Assembly: GCF_010560025.1 (NCBI RefSeq)
Contig: NZ_SAIY01000003.1
Location: forward strand, 682,001 to 746,000
Direction: 5' to 3'
Origin: Verrucosispora sioxanthis
GTDB taxonomy: Bacteria > Actinomycetota > Actinomycetes > Mycobacteriales > Micromonosporaceae
DNA: 64,000 bases
How positions within the stretch are numbered: position 1 is the first letter of the stretch; each line of letters begins with the position of its first letter. The notes beneath the pieces are model-generated. The model saw nothing but the letters and a program-made list of their open reading frames with translations, was not told the DNA's origin and did no database searches. Of this stretch, positions 16,127 through 24,999 are shown one piece after another. The position numbers and the translations under genes were made by a program.

Positions 16127-17293
16127 GTGAGCGAAGACCTGGCGACCGGCCCGCTGGCCGGCGTACGCGTGGTGGAACTGGCCGGGATCGGCCCCGGGCC
16201 GTTCGCCGCCATGATGCTGGCCGACCTGGGCGCCGACGTGATCCGGGTCGACCGGGTCGCCGAGGTGGACGCCTCGGCCTTCGGCACCCCGCACCCCGAT
16301 CTGCTCAACCGGGGACGCCGCTCGATCGGAGTCGACCTGAAGTCCGCCGACGGACGCGAGGTGGTACTGGCCCTGGTCGGCGCCGCGGACGCCCTCATCG
16401 AGGGGTTCCGGCCCGGGGTCACCGAGCGGCTCGGCGTCGGCCCGGCCGACTGCCAGGCGGTCAACCCGGCCCTCGTCTACGGCCGGATGACCGGATGGGG
16501 TCAGGACGGCCCGAACGCCCCGTACGCCGGACACGACATCGACTACCTGGCGCTTACCGGCGCGCTGCACGGCATCGGGCGGGCCGGCGAGCCTCCGGTG
16601 CCGCCGATGAACCTGCTCGGCGACTTCGGCGGCGGCGGCATGATGCTCGCGCTCGGTGTCGTCTCCGCGCTGTACGCGGTCCGCGGCGGCGGCACCGGCC
16701 AGGTGGTGGACGCGGCCGTCGTGGACGGCGTCGCGGTGCTCAGCACCCAGATCCACGCGCTGCACCAGCTCGGCATGTGGCGCACCCCGCGCGGGGTCAA
16801 CCTGCTCGACGGCGGTGCGCCCTTCTACGACACCTACGAATGCGCCGACGGGCGGTACCTCGCCGTCGGCGCACTGGAGCCACGCTTCTACGACGAACTG
16901 GTCCGGCGCACCGGTTTCCCACTCCCGCCGGACGAGCCGATCGACCGGACCGACCCGGCGAACTGGCCGGCGTTGCGGGCCGCCTGGGCGCGCCTGTTCC
17001 GCACCCGTACCCGGGACGAGTGGGCGGCGCTGCTCACCGCCTCCGACGCCTGCGCCGCGCCGGTACTGGACTGGCAGGAGGCGTCGGAGCACCCGCACCT
17101 GGCCGCCCGCAGGACGTTCGTGCTCCGCGACGGGGTCGTCCAGCCGGCGCCGGCGCCCCGGTTCTCCGCCACCCCGACCGCGATCCGTCGGCCGCCGCCC
17201 TGGCCGGGTGAGCACACCGACGAGGTGCTCACCGAGGCCGGCTTCGACCGGAACCGGGTCGCCCAGCTACGCGCCAGCGGAGCGGTCGGCTGA
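16127..17293 (+). CDS. mcr: Alpha-methylacyl-CoA racemase (CoA-transferase family III)
   Basis: Cytoplasmic enzyme that inverts the 2-methyl centre of branched acyl-CoA esters, needed before beta-oxidation of methyl-branched fatty acids or sterol side chains. 388 residues. The catalytic pair is present as His136 in AGHDIDY and Asp166 in LLGDFGGGGM, exactly 30 residues apart as in characterised mycobacterial racemase. Other family segments: ADLGADVIRVDR, LNRGRRSIGVDLK, MTGWGQDGP and FYDTYECADGRYLAVGALE. GTG start at 16127. It diverges from terC; no other fatty-acid gene is adjacent. Confidence 0.88.
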   Translation: MSEDLATGPLAGVRVVELAGIGPGPFAAMMLADLGADVIRVDRVAEVDASAFGTPHPDLLNRGRRSIGVDLKSADGREVVLALVGAADALIEGFRPGVTERLGVGPADCQAVNPALVYGRMTGWGQDGPNAPYAGHDIDYLALTGALHGIGRAGEPPVPPMNLLGDFGGGGMMLALGVVSALYAVRGGGTGQVVDAAVVDGVAVLSTQIHALHQLGMWRTPRGVNLLDGGAPFYDTYECADGRYLAVGALEPRFYDELVRRTGFPLPPDEPIDRTDPANWPALRAAWARLFRTRTRDEWAALLTASDACAAPVLDWQEASEHPHLAARRTFVLRDGVVQPAPAPRFSATPTAIRRPPPWPGEHTDEVLTEAGFDRNRVAQLRASGAVG

Positions 17294-17323
17294 CATCGGC
17301 ACCGACCGGAACGCGACGACGGC

Positions 17324-17734
17324 TCAACGACGGCGCAGCGTCGCGCCGGGGGCCAGGGCGGGTTCGACCATGTCGCGGTAGTCGCGGGGCAGCTGGACCA
17401 CCAGTTCGTCGAACTCTCCGCCGGTCACCGCCTCCCGCAGCGTCGTGAAGACGGCCCGGACCGCGTCCCGGGCGGCCGGCTCGGCCACCCCGGCACGCAC
17501 GGCCACCCGGGCGACGAACTCGGCGGCACCGAACCGTTCCGCCGCCTCGATGTCCGGTGTCGGGCGCATCGGCAGCCGCAGCGGGGCCGGTAGCTGAACG
17601 GCCAGGTCCAGCACCTCGCCACCGGTCAGCCGCTCGGCCAGCGTTTCCAGCGTCGCCCGGATCAGCTCCGCCGCCCGCGACGACGAGGCGGCGGTGCGCT
17701 GGGCGACCTGGTCGACGAACGTGTCGTAGTTCAT
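17324..17734 (-). CDS. DUF2267 protein
   Basis: 136-residue helical protein of the DUF2267 family: YDTFVDQVAQRTAASSSRAAELIRATLETLAERLTGGE, then VLDLAVQLPAPLRLPM and a second similar half ending LREAVTGGEFDELVVQLPRDY. The two halves look like an internal repeat. No catalytic motif is seen. GGAGGGGG precedes the ATG at 17734. It lies convergent to the racemase and divergent from the DUF2795 gene; such proteins often accompany stress genes in actinobacteria, but the function is unknown. Confidence 0.8.
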   Translation of the reverse strand: MNYDTFVDQVAQRTAASSSRAAELIRATLETLAERLTGGEVLDLAVQLPAPLRLPMRPTPDIEAAERFGAAEFVARVAVRAGVAEPAARDAVRAVFTTLREAVTGGEFDELVVQLPRDYRDMVEPALAPGATLRRR

Positions 17735-17880
17735 CGCGTACCCCCTCCGGCCGGCGCTTACCCACCCGACCGGTACGGAAACGGCGACCGCATTTTCGTC
17801 GGACCAGGCGCGTGAGCTGCCCCGCGTCGGGTATCCGCGCCCGGTCGTGGCCGGATCGAGGCCCGGGAGGAGTCGACACC

Positions 17881-18153
17881 ATGGCGAGCTACGCCGACGT
17901 CCTGCAGTACCTGTCCAGCCTGGACTACCCCGCCGGGAAGGACGAGGTGCTGCGCGAGGCCGAGCGGGAAGGGGCGCCGCCGGAGGTACTGCGGGCCCTG
18001 CGGGCGCTGCCTCCGGTGGATTACGCCAACGGCAACCAGGTGGCCCGGTCGGCCGGCATCGACGCGGCGCCCGAGATCACCGACGCGCAGCGCGGCGCCC
18101 AGGGGCGCGACAAACGGCACCAGCGGGTGTCACAGCATCTGCGCGGCATCTAG
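17881..18153 (+). CDS. DUF2795 protein
   Basis: 90-residue soluble protein matching the DUF2795 pattern: YADVLQYLSSLDYPAGKDEVLREAEREGAPPEVLRALRALPPVDYANGNQVARSAG. The ATG at 17881 has GGGAGGAG upstream. Function unknown. It is divergent from the DUF2267 gene and followed by two hairpins. Confidence 0.85.
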   Translation: MASYADVLQYLSSLDYPAGKDEVLREAEREGAPPEVLRALRALPPVDYANGNQVARSAGIDAAPEITDAQRGAQGRDKRHQRVSQHLRGI

Positions 18154-18196
18154 GGGGCTGCCCGCCGGTAACGGCGGCTCACACCGGGCCCGTGGA

Positions 18197-18238
18197 CAGG
18201 GGCGCCCCGGCCGCGAACCGCAGCCGGGGGCGCCCCTG
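18197..18238 (+). terminator. Strong terminator hairpin after DUF2795 gene
   Basis: Arms CAGGGGCGCCCCGGC and GCCGGGGGCGCCCCTG with one bulge and an 11-nt loop, 44 nt after the stop codon at 18153. Confidence 0.75.
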
Positions 18239-18300
18239 CGTAACCGCCTGCCCTGGCGACGGTGTGCGCCCGAACCGGGTCGCGGCCACCAGGCGGCCGA

Positions 18301-18323
18301 CAGCCACCCGAACCGGGTGGCTG
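18301..18323. terminator. Second hairpin in the same gap
   Basis: Perfect 10-bp inverted repeat CAGCCACCCG / CGGGTGGCTG with a 3-nt loop. It lies 75 nt beyond the stop of the convergent gene at 18398 and probably ends that transcript. Confidence 0.6.
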
Positions 18324-18397
18324 CGTGCTACTGCGACGAGTTTACCGCACGCCATCAGCCGAACGGACAGTGGGTGCCGACAAAGGGGCTCATCCTG

Positions 18398-19048
18398 TCA
18401 GCTCGGCGTATCGCCCTCCAGATCGACCCGGGCCAGCGCGCCGACCAGCCAGGCGAGCCGCTCCGACTCGCGGCCGCCGGCCAGCCCGGCGAGATCCTCA
18501 GCCGAGCGCCCCAGTCCGAGCCGTCGGGCCGCCGTCAGGGCCCGCCGGTCGGCGACCGGCGCGACCTCGCCCCACAACGCCTGCACTGCGCAGGAACGGG
18601 TCGGCGACCCGGTCGTCGACCCCCGGCAGGGCGGTCAGCAGCGCCCGCTCCCGGCCGGGTCACGGCGCGCCGCCGACCGCAACCGCCGCAGGTCACCCCG
18701 GTAGCGCCCGACGACCGCACGGGCCAACTCGCCCAGCAGGTCGGCCAGCGCCTCGACGTCACCGCGCTGGCCGCTGTCGCGCAGCGTCCTGACCCGATCG
18801 GAGCGGGATGAACTGGACAACCGGGCCGCGCTGTCCCAGCCCGCGTCGGGCAGCGCGTGCGCACCGTCGACGGCCCGCCGGAAATCCCCCCGGCGGGCCA
18901 GCAGCACCGACAGGCAGAGCAGCTGGAACAGGCTGGACGGGTTGTTGGTGACCCGGAAGCCGTACTGCTCGGCGAAGCCCCGGCCACTGCCGGCGAGCCG
19001 GCGCGCCAACCGCTTCCTGTCCTCGATCGTGGCAACCGTGGTGGGCAT
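18398..19048 (-). pseudogene. HhH-GPD endonuclease-III-like protein, two compensating indels
   Basis: Protein of about 215 residues resembling the endonuclease-III-like HhH proteins of actinobacteria: AEQYGFRVTNNPSSLFQLLCLSVLLA, a helical centre, the helix-hairpin-helix segment ALLTALPGVDDRVADPFLR, then VQALWGEVAPVADRRALTAARRLGL. The catalytic Lys and iron-sulfur cysteines of true Nth are not seen, so glycosylase activity is doubtful. The part from about 18660 to 18590 is read in another frame: one base seems missing near 18658 and one extra near 18588, giving a TGA at 18635. The reading frame is the same before and after. Single-base error is the simplest explanation. Confidence 0.65.
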
Positions 19049-19123
19049 GGGCGGCTGTTACCCGCGCCCAGGGTGAGTAGGCCGGGTTTCGCCGGACCGC
19101 ACCTGGCTGCCGGGTCCCAGACC

Positions 19124-19708
19124 TCAGCGGCGGTCCAGCGTCAGTACGCATACCCCGGAATCGAGCGCCGTGGCATCAACGGGGACGAACAGGGTGGGCT
19201 GGAACGGCCCGGCGAACATCGGGATGCCTGACCCGATCACGGACGGGTGCTGCTTGATGATGAGCCGGTCGATCTCGGGCAGCAGACTGTGGGCCAACGT
19301 CCCGCCACCGACCAGCCAGATGTCCAGCGCACTGCCGTCCTGTTTGAGGCTGCGGACCCGGTCGAGGGCGTCGGTGCGGACCATCTCGACGGCGGTGCCC
19401 TCGGTCACCGGCAGGGTCGTCGAGAACACCAGGTGGCGCAGGTGCGGGTAGACGTCGTCCAGCCCGGCGTCCAAGCCGAGCTGATAGGACGCCCGGCCCT
19501 CGAGCACGGTGTCGAAGACCTTCGCCGGCCCCTCGACGCCCAGTGCGGCACGGGCGGGCGCGGGCAACGTCTCCGGAAAATTCGTCACCATGTAGTCGAT
19601 CAGGTCGGCTGGCACCGGGAAGTAGCTCTGCCCGCTCGGGTCACCGCCGTCCGGGCCGGCGATGAAGCCGTCGAGGGTGCTCGCGACGTAGTAGGTGAGT
19701 CGGCGCAT
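19124..19708 (-). CDS. Dihydrofolate-reductase-like (RibD C-terminal) family protein
   Basis: 194-residue protein of the RibD_C/DHFR-like group. Visible are RRLTYYVASTLDGFIAGPDGG (NADPH-binding N-terminus), VLEGRASYQLGL, HLVFSTTLP, ALDIWLVGGGTLAHSLLPEIDRLIIKQHPSVIGSGIPMF. Such proteins are NADPH-dependent reductases of uncertain substrate and are not the essential DHFR. ATG at 19708. It is transcribed away from the TetR gene at 19776, with 67 nt between them, so co-transcription is possible. Confidence 0.88.
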   Translation of the reverse strand: MRRLTYYVASTLDGFIAGPDGGDPSGQSYFPVPADLIDYMVTNFPETLPAPARAALGVEGPAKVFDTVLEGRASYQLGLDAGLDDVYPHLRHLVFSTTLPVTEGTAVEMVRTDALDRVRSLKQDGSALDIWLVGGGTLAHSLLPEIDRLIIKQHPSVIGSGIPMFAGPFQPTLFVPVDATALDSGVCVLTLDRR

Positions 19709-19775
19709 GGGCCCTCCAGTACAGAATTCTCGACTGTCGAATCGGTGGTCGTCGGCTGGTCCGGTCGGCCTGGGG

Positions 19776-20318
19776 TCACTCGGCGCCCACCAGCCTCGCG
19801 AGGGTGCCTTCCAGCTCGGCGCGGCCGCGTTGCTGTCCCTCGGTCGCGGTGAGTTCGGCGAGGAGCAGTCCGTCGATGAGCGCGAGCGCGGCGTCAGCCA
19901 CCTCCCGTGGGCTCGTCACGCCCCGCTCGCGGAGTCGCTGCTCGACGGCACCACGCACCCGGTGCGTGCCGGCCGCCAGGAACCCACGCAGCTCGGGGCG
20001 TCGTACGGATTCGAGTGCCAGTTCGTAGCGGGCGAGGAGCCGCTCCCGGTCGGCACCGAGCAGCCGGTCGAGCACGCGCGCGAGGTCTGCGGCGAGCGTA
20101 CCGGCCGTGGCGGGGGCGATGGCCGCCTCGTCCAGCTCGGCCAGCCGATCGACGGCCGCCCGGAGCAGGTCCGCCCGGGTACGGAAGTAGTAGGAGGTGG
20201 AGCCCATCGGAAGCCCCGCCTGCCGGTCCACGGCCCGGTGGGTGAGTCCACGTCCACCTGCCCTGGCCAGCGTGGTGATCGCCGCATCCGCGATCACGGT
20301 CCGACGCTCGGTCACCAT
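19776..20318 (-). CDS. TetR-family repressor of the adjacent hydrolase/monooxygenase unit
   Basis: 180-residue regulator. The N-terminal helix-turn-helix is ITTLARAGGRGLTHRAVDRQAGLPMGSTSYYFRTRADLL; the rest is the helical ligand-binding domain (LDRLLGADRERLLARYELALESVRRPEL). It is divergent from the hydrolase gene, and two near-identical 16-bp palindromes lie in the 67-bp gap between the two start codons, so it very probably represses both directions. The inducer is unknown, presumably the substrate of the hydrolase or monooxygenase. Confidence 0.88.
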   Translation of the reverse strand: MVTERRTVIADAAITTLARAGGRGLTHRAVDRQAGLPMGSTSYYFRTRADLLRAAVDRLAELDEAAIAPATAGTLAADLARVLDRLLGADRERLLARYELALESVRRPELRGFLAAGTHRVRGAVEQRLRERGVTSPREVADAALALIDGLLLAELTATEGQQRGRAELEGTLARLVGAE

Positions 20319-20336
20319 GGGCTTCCCCTCCTGTTG

Positions 20337-20376
20337 CTCTACAGGTGTAGAGTAGCAGGCCTCGACATCTGTAGAG
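20337..20376. promoter_or_regulatory. Tandem TetR operators
   Basis: CTCTACAGGTGTAGAG (20337-20352) and CTCGACATCTGTAGAG (20361-20376), consensus CTCTACA-N2-TGTAGAG. The two are spaced exactly 24 bp and the second has one mismatch. The second site touches the GAGGAGG ribosome site of the hydrolase gene, the first lies 18 bp from the TetR start codon. Confidence 0.8.
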
Positions 20377-20385
20377 GAGGAGCCT

Positions 20386-21588
20386 GTGTCGAACGACTAC
20401 CTGGTGCACGTCCTCGTGCTCGGCCTGGCCACCACCGCCGCGTTGGTCCCACCCGCTCGACCACGGCTGCTGGCGCGGGCCGCCTTCCTGGCCGGGATGG
20501 TCGTGAACGAGGTGCCGCACCTGGTCCTGGCGCTGCTCGCGGCCTCGACGGCCGCGGCGATCTGGAGCGGAGACCTGCGCACCGACGTGCTGTCGGGCGT
20601 CCTGCTGGCGGGCGCGGTGGCGACCGCGGTGATGCTGATCCTGTTGACCCGCCGGGCCGCCCGTTCGAGGTCCGTCGCCGAGGCCGCACTGCGAGCGGCC
20701 GGCATGGACCGCGCACCGGCTCGGCGAAGCTGGTGGCGGACCGCCCTCACCCCGCTTCCGATCCGACCCCGTTCCGTGCGGCGCCTGCGCAACCTGCGCT
20801 ACGGCGACCACCGGCGTCAGCGCCTCGACGTCCTGCGCCGCCGGGACCGACCCACGGGTGGCCCGGTTCTGGTCTACTTCCACGGCGGCGGCTACTTCTC
20901 GGGCAGCAAGAACTGGGAGGCTCGAGGCCTGCTGCACCACCTCGCCGCACGCGGCTGGGTGTGCGTGAGCGCGACGTACCGGCTGCGCCCCGGGGCGGGT
21001 TTCGAGGAGCACCTCGCCGACGCCGAGGCCGCGATGGCCTGGGCGCGTACGCACGCCGGAGAGCACGGCGCGGACGCTACGACGGTCGTGCTGGCGGGTA
21101 GCTCCGCAGGGGCCCATCTGACCTCTCTCTACGCGCTGCGCGCGAAGCCCGAAGAACGGCCTGCCGCGGCGGTCTGCCTCTACGGCTACTACGGCCGTTA
21201 CTACGGCCGCGGCGCCGACGAGGCGGTCACGTCGACCCCGTTCGCGCTGCCGGCATCCGAGGCACCGCCTTTTCTGATCGCGCACGGAAGCCTGGACAAC
21301 TACACCTCCGCCGGCACGGCGCGTGCCCTGGCGGGGAAGCTGCGGGCCGAGTCGTCGCAGCCGGTGGTCCACCTCGAACTGCCCGGCGGCCAGCACGCGT
21401 TCGACATCGTCTCCTCCTGGCGGCTGACCGCTGTCCTGGACACCCTGGACGCGCTGCTGGCCGTCATCGGCGTGGCAGCGGGAGGGACCTCGACCGGCCG
21501 ATCAGCGGGTGCCGTCCCGTCGCCACCGGAGGTGCGCCGGGCGGAGGCGTTTGCCCGGCCCAGCGATCGTCACCTGGAGGCGTCGTGA
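20386..21588 (+). CDS. Membrane-anchored alpha/beta hydrolase (HSL-type esterase)
   Basis: 400-residue protein. The first about 100 residues contain two or three hydrophobic helices. The catalytic domain has the HSL oxyanion motif VYFHGGGYFSG, nucleophile motif VLAGSSAGAHL (Ser in GSSAG), the acid probably in IAHGSLDN, and the His in PGGQHAFDIV. It would hydrolyse esters or similar bonds near the inner membrane face. GTG start at 20386 with GGAGGAG upstream. Its stop overlaps the monooxygenase start by 4 nt (GTGA), making a coupled two-gene operon controlled by the divergent TetR. Confidence 0.88.
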   Translation: MSNDYLVHVLVLGLATTAALVPPARPRLLARAAFLAGMVVNEVPHLVLALLAASTAAAIWSGDLRTDVLSGVLLAGAVATAVMLILLTRRAARSRSVAEAALRAAGMDRAPARRSWWRTALTPLPIRPRSVRRLRNLRYGDHRRQRLDVLRRRDRPTGGPVLVYFHGGGYFSGSKNWEARGLLHHLAARGWVCVSATYRLRPGAGFEEHLADAEAAMAWARTHAGEHGADATTVVLAGSSAGAHLTSLYALRAKPEERPAAAVCLYGYYGRYYGRGADEAVTSTPFALPASEAPPFLIAHGSLDNYTSAGTARALAGKLRAESSQPVVHLELPGGQHAFDIVSSWRLTAVLDTLDALLAVIGVAAGGTSTGRSAGAVPSPPEVRRAEAFARPSDRHLEAS

Positions 21589-22706
21589 AGGTGCTGATCG
21601 CCGGCGGCGGTGTCGCCGGGCTGACACTCGCGGCGCTGCTGCGTCCCCGGGGCCACCAGATCACCGTGGTCGATCCCGGTCACGGCGGCGACGACGGCTT
21701 CGCGCTCGCACTGTGGCCGCACGGGACCCGGGTGCTACACGCGGTCGGCGTCCACGACCGGCTGGTCGAGCGGGGGCTTCCGATGCGGCGCTACACGGCG
21801 CGGTCGGGGTCCGGGGCCCTGCTCACCACCTCCGGGCCGCCTCCCCGCATCGCCCGCCACGGATACCTGGGCATCCTGCCCCGCGGCGACCTCGTCGCGA
21901 TGCTGGCCACGGTCTGCGATCAGGTGGAGCACCGAACGGGTCGCGTCGTGGCTCTGGAGCAGCGCCGCACCGGCGTCGATGCTCGTCTCGACGACGGAAC
22001 CACCATCGGGGCCGACCTGTTGGTGGGTGCCGACGGCATCGGATCCGCGGTGCGCACCGCGCTCCTCGGGCCCCAGCCCCGGCACGACACGGGATGGACC
22101 TGCGCGACCTGGTGGATCGAGTCGGCAGACCACCCGGGCACCGCCGGTGAGACGCTGGAGTTCTGGGGAGCCGGCAGCTTCGTCGGCTGCTACCCGTGCC
22201 AGGGTCGGGTGTGCCTGATCGTCGGCGGCCCCTCGGACACCGTGCGGGGCCCGCAGGCCAGGGCATGGCTGCACCGGACCCTCACCGGAGCGGGCCTGCC
22301 CGCCGACCGGCTGCTGCCCGGCGCGGATCACGAGCGTCGGCTGTGGCCCATGACCGACGTGCGCTCCACCGGGTGGGTGCGCGGCCGGGTGGCGCTGGTC
22401 GGGGACGCCGCCGCGGCCTTTCTGCCGACCGCCGGAATGGGTGCCTCGATGGCACTGGAGTCGGCGGCGGCACCGGCCGACGAGCTCAGCCGGTGCGACG
22501 CCGGCCACGTGCCCACCGCGCTGCGCCTCTACGAGCGGCGGCGGAAGCGGCGGGTCGAGCGAGCACAGCGGCAGTCACGGCAGTTCGCCCGGGCGCTCTT
22601 CACCTCGTCCAGCACGCTCGCGGGCCTCCGCAACGGGCTCGTCGCCCGGATGTCCGTCGAAAGGCTGCTCGCACCCCTGGTTCGCGACCTCGAGCACCCC
22701 GCCTGA
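21585..22706 (+). CDS. FAD-dependent aromatic-hydroxylase-like monooxygenase
   Basis: 373-residue flavoprotein of the PHBH/UbiH group. The ADP-binding motif is VLIAGGGVAGLTLAALL, the DG motif is DLLVGADGIGSAVR and the ribityl-binding GD motif is VALVGDAAAAFLPTAGMGASMALES. These enzymes use NAD(P)H and O2 to hydroxylate or epoxidise a substrate. Coupled by a 4-nt overlap to the hydrolase, so the pair may act on the same compound, for example ester cleavage and oxidation of a xenobiotic or antibiotic. Substrate not deducible. Confidence 0.85.
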   Translation: MKVLIAGGGVAGLTLAALLRPRGHQITVVDPGHGGDDGFALALWPHGTRVLHAVGVHDRLVERGLPMRRYTARSGSGALLTTSGPPPRIARHGYLGILPRGDLVAMLATVCDQVEHRTGRVVALEQRRTGVDARLDDGTTIGADLLVGADGIGSAVRTALLGPQPRHDTGWTCATWWIESADHPGTAGETLEFWGAGSFVGCYPCQGRVCLIVGGPSDTVRGPQARAWLHRTLTGAGLPADRLLPGADHERRLWPMTDVRSTGWVRGRVALVGDAAAAFLPTAGMGASMALESAAAPADELSRCDAGHVPTALRLYERRRKRRVERAQRQSRQFARALFTSSSTLAGLRNGLVARMSVERLLAPLVRDLEHPA

Positions 22707-22718
22707 GCTGACACCGCA

Positions 22719-23672
22719 CTAGCCGTGGAAGCCGCCGGAACGGTCGCGGGCCTTGAGCCGGACGGTGGGCAGCGCCGGTGCGGGCAGCGGCGGGTCCGGG
22801 TCGTCGGCGACGACCCCGAACCGCCGGCCGGCCATCCAGTCCTCGCGGGCGGCGACGATCTCGTCGTGGTCCCGACCGACGAAGTTCCACCACATCACCA
22901 GCGGCTCCTCGAACGGTGTGCCACCGAGCAGCATCAACCGGCTGCCCGGCTCACCACGCAGGCTCAGCGAGTCCCGTCCCGAGCCGAGCCAGAGCAGCGC
23001 ACCGGGGCTCAGCGGCAGGCCGTCGACCTCGCCGGCACCGTCGAGGACCAGCAGCGCGTACTCGAAGTCACGCCGCAGCGGCAGTCCGGCGGGCGCCGGC
23101 CCGGCCAGTTCCAGTTGCGCGCCGAGCAGCGGGGTGTGCACCCGCGCCGGTGAGCGTTCCCCAGCGAGTTCCCCGACCAGCAGGGTGACGTCGAGGTCCC
23201 CGTCGCGCCACCGGGGCAGCTCGGCGTGGTGGGCGAAGTCGGGAGCGCCGGCCCGGGCCCCGTCCGGCAGCGCCACCCACAACTGCACCCCGTGCATCAG
23301 GGGCGGATGCCGCACCGGTGAGCGTTCGGAGTGGGCGATGCCGTGACCCGAGGTCATCACGTTCAGTTGACCGGGACGGATCGGCTGCTGGTTACCGAGG
23401 CTGTCGCGGTGCAGGATCTCGCCGTCGAGCAGCCAGGTCACGGTCTGCAGGCCGGTGTGCGGGTGCGGCGGCACCTCCATGCCGGGCCGCTCGGCCACGT
23501 CGTCGGGTCCGAAATGGTCGACGAAGCACCAGGCCCCGACCAGCCGGCGGGTGCGCTGCGGCAGGAGCCGGCGCACCGTGGTGTAGCGGCCCAGCGGCAC
23601 GTCGTGGCCGGGCAGCAACACGCTGCCGGGATCGACCGTCGCCACGCCGGGTGGTCGGGTCTGCGCTGGCAT
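22719..23672 (-). CDS. Pirin family protein
   Basis: Bicupin protein of about 317 residues. The N-terminal cupin shows the pirin metal ligands in PPHPHTGLQTVTWLLDG and SGHGIAHSER, preceded by GAWCFVDHFGPDD; the C-terminal cupin contains YALLVLDGAGEVDG and PLVMWWNFVGRDHDEI. Bacterial pirins are metal-binding, with quercetinase or redox-sensor roles reported. I prefer the ATG at 23672; a GTG at 23690 is in frame. Convergent with the monooxygenase, 12 nt between stops. Confidence 0.88.
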   Translation of the reverse strand: MPAQTRPPGVATVDPGSVLLPGHDVPLGRYTTVRRLLPQRTRRLVGAWCFVDHFGPDDVAERPGMEVPPHPHTGLQTVTWLLDGEILHRDSLGNQQPIRPGQLNVMTSGHGIAHSERSPVRHPPLMHGVQLWVALPDGARAGAPDFAHHAELPRWRDGDLDVTLLVGELAGERSPARVHTPLLGAQLELAGPAPAGLPLRRDFEYALLVLDGAGEVDGLPLSPGALLWLGSGRDSLSLRGEPGSRLMLLGGTPFEEPLVMWWNFVGRDHDEIVAAREDWMAGRRFGVVADDPDPPLPAPALPTVRLKARDRSGGFHG

Positions 23673-23760
23673 CGCTTCGGCACGCTCCACGACTCGACTC
23701 TACGCCCGACCCGGTCGCCCGCCCGCTCGTCGGCGAGCGGGCGCACCCGGGAGAGCAGGC

Positions 23761-24693
23761 TCAGCCGCCGCGTACGGTCACCACGTTGGCACCGGCCACC
23801 AGGTCCAGGAAGATCCGTCCGGCGGCCCGGTCCCAGCCCGCCGAGCCGAGCACCGTACCCGGGGCGACGCCGTCGCGACGCTCGCCGTACACCTCGACGG
23901 CTCCGGCACCGGAGCCGGCCCGGACGCGTACCGGCACGCCGTCGGTGACCGTGACGTCGAGCTGGTTGACCCCACCGGTGACCCGCACCACGAGCGGTCC
24001 GTCGACGCTGGGCAGTCGAAGGTCGGTCCGGGTCGCACCACCCACCAGCTCCAGTCCGGACAGCCGGGCGGCACGCAGGTCCACTCGTCGCTCGGCGGCC
24101 CCGCCGGTGAGCCGCAGGTGCCAGGACACCCGGGCGTTGAGCAGCACCTCGACCGTGCCCGGCTGCTCGCCGACCCGCTCCATCCGCAGTGCCATCCGAT
24201 CGCCCACCAGTTCCGGACGGGCCCGCGCGCCGGACCCGGCGGGGCTGACCACGCGGTACAGCTCCTCCCCCAACTCGATGACCCGCAGGTCGACGCGGTC
24301 CAGCCCGTCGACCAGCTCGAAGCTGGCCCGCCGTCGATCGTGCAACGGTGCGGTCCGCACCTGCTCGGGGCTTTCCCGCGCGGCCCGGGCGGCACCGCCC
24401 AGTCCGCTGGCGTCGTCCGGCGCGGCGGTCGCGCCGGCCACCGGGTTCGTTCCACCGGAGAAGACCAGGCCGAGCCGGTGCGGGTCGGAGAGGATCGCCA
24501 CGACCGCGACCGCTCCCAGACCCACCACCAGTACCGCGGCGGCGACCAGCAGCCGGGCAGCCGGCGACCAGCTCGGCCGATTCGGTGGTGCCGTTTGAAC
24601 GTCGGCGGGCGTCGGCGGTGACACCTCGACCTGCGACACCGGGGTTGACCCGGCTGGTGTTCGATCCTGTCCGTTCCGCACCGATCCGGCCAT
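23761..24693 (-). CDS. Membrane-anchored extracytoplasmic beta-rich protein
   Basis: 310-residue protein: a cytoplasmic N-terminus of about 48 residues, one hydrophobic helix (RLLVAAAVLVVGLGAVAVVAI), a linker, then a domain with many short strands (VDLRVIELGEELYRVV, RVDLRAARLSGLELVGGATRTDLRLPSVDGPLVVRVTGG). The strand pattern recalls parallel beta-helix or DUF4097-like adhesin domains, but I cannot assign a family. It lies downstream of the LPxTG gene on the same strand, behind a terminator, so it has its own promoter. Confidence 0.65.
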   Translation of the reverse strand: MAGSVRNGQDRTPAGSTPVSQVEVSPPTPADVQTAPPNRPSWSPAARLLVAAAVLVVGLGAVAVVAILSDPHRLGLVFSGGTNPVAGATAAPDDASGLGGAARAARESPEQVRTAPLHDRRRASFELVDGLDRVDLRVIELGEELYRVVSPAGSGARARPELVGDRMALRMERVGEQPGTVEVLLNARVSWHLRLTGGAAERRVDLRAARLSGLELVGGATRTDLRLPSVDGPLVVRVTGGVNQLDVTVTDGVPVRVRAGSGAGAVEVYGERRDGVAPGTVLGSAGWDRAAGRIFLDLVAGANVVTVRGG

Positions 24694-24999
24694 CGGTCTC
24701 CCCTTTCACGGTCCCCTACCGAGGGGTACGCGCCAGGAGGCGGGACGGATCAGTCGACCGGGCGTCGAACCCGGGCCCGAGCTGGCGACGAACCGCGGTG
24801 CACCGGACGGTGGTGACGGACCGTATCCGAGGGCGCGCGGCGCCACCGAGACCCGGGCCGGGGCGGAGATCGACGGGTTCCGCCGGGTCTCCGAGGCGGT
24901 GCTGGCGCACAGCCTGGAGGGCGCAACGGTACCGGTGCCCGTCGGAGGGAGCGGCGGGCACCGGTACCTTGGTCTCCGGGCCCTGCCCGGAATGGTGGG
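24694..24999. other. Intergenic region with terminator
   Basis: About 300 nt between the anchored protein and the LPxTG gene. It contains the hairpin at 24928-24968. The rest has no supported gene: open frames on both strands lack ribosome sites and family features. Confidence 0.4.
24928..24968 (-). terminator. Terminator after LPxTG gene
   Basis: Perfect 14-bp inverted repeat GGTACCGGTGCCCG / CGGGCACCGGTACC with a 13-nt loop, 31 nt downstream of the stop codon at 25000 on the minus strand. Confidence 0.75.

Noticed and set aside
24740..24800. tRNA-like stretch containing GTCGAACCCGGGC
   Set aside because: The resemblance to a T-arm is partial and no acceptor, D-arm or anticodon stem can be built around it.
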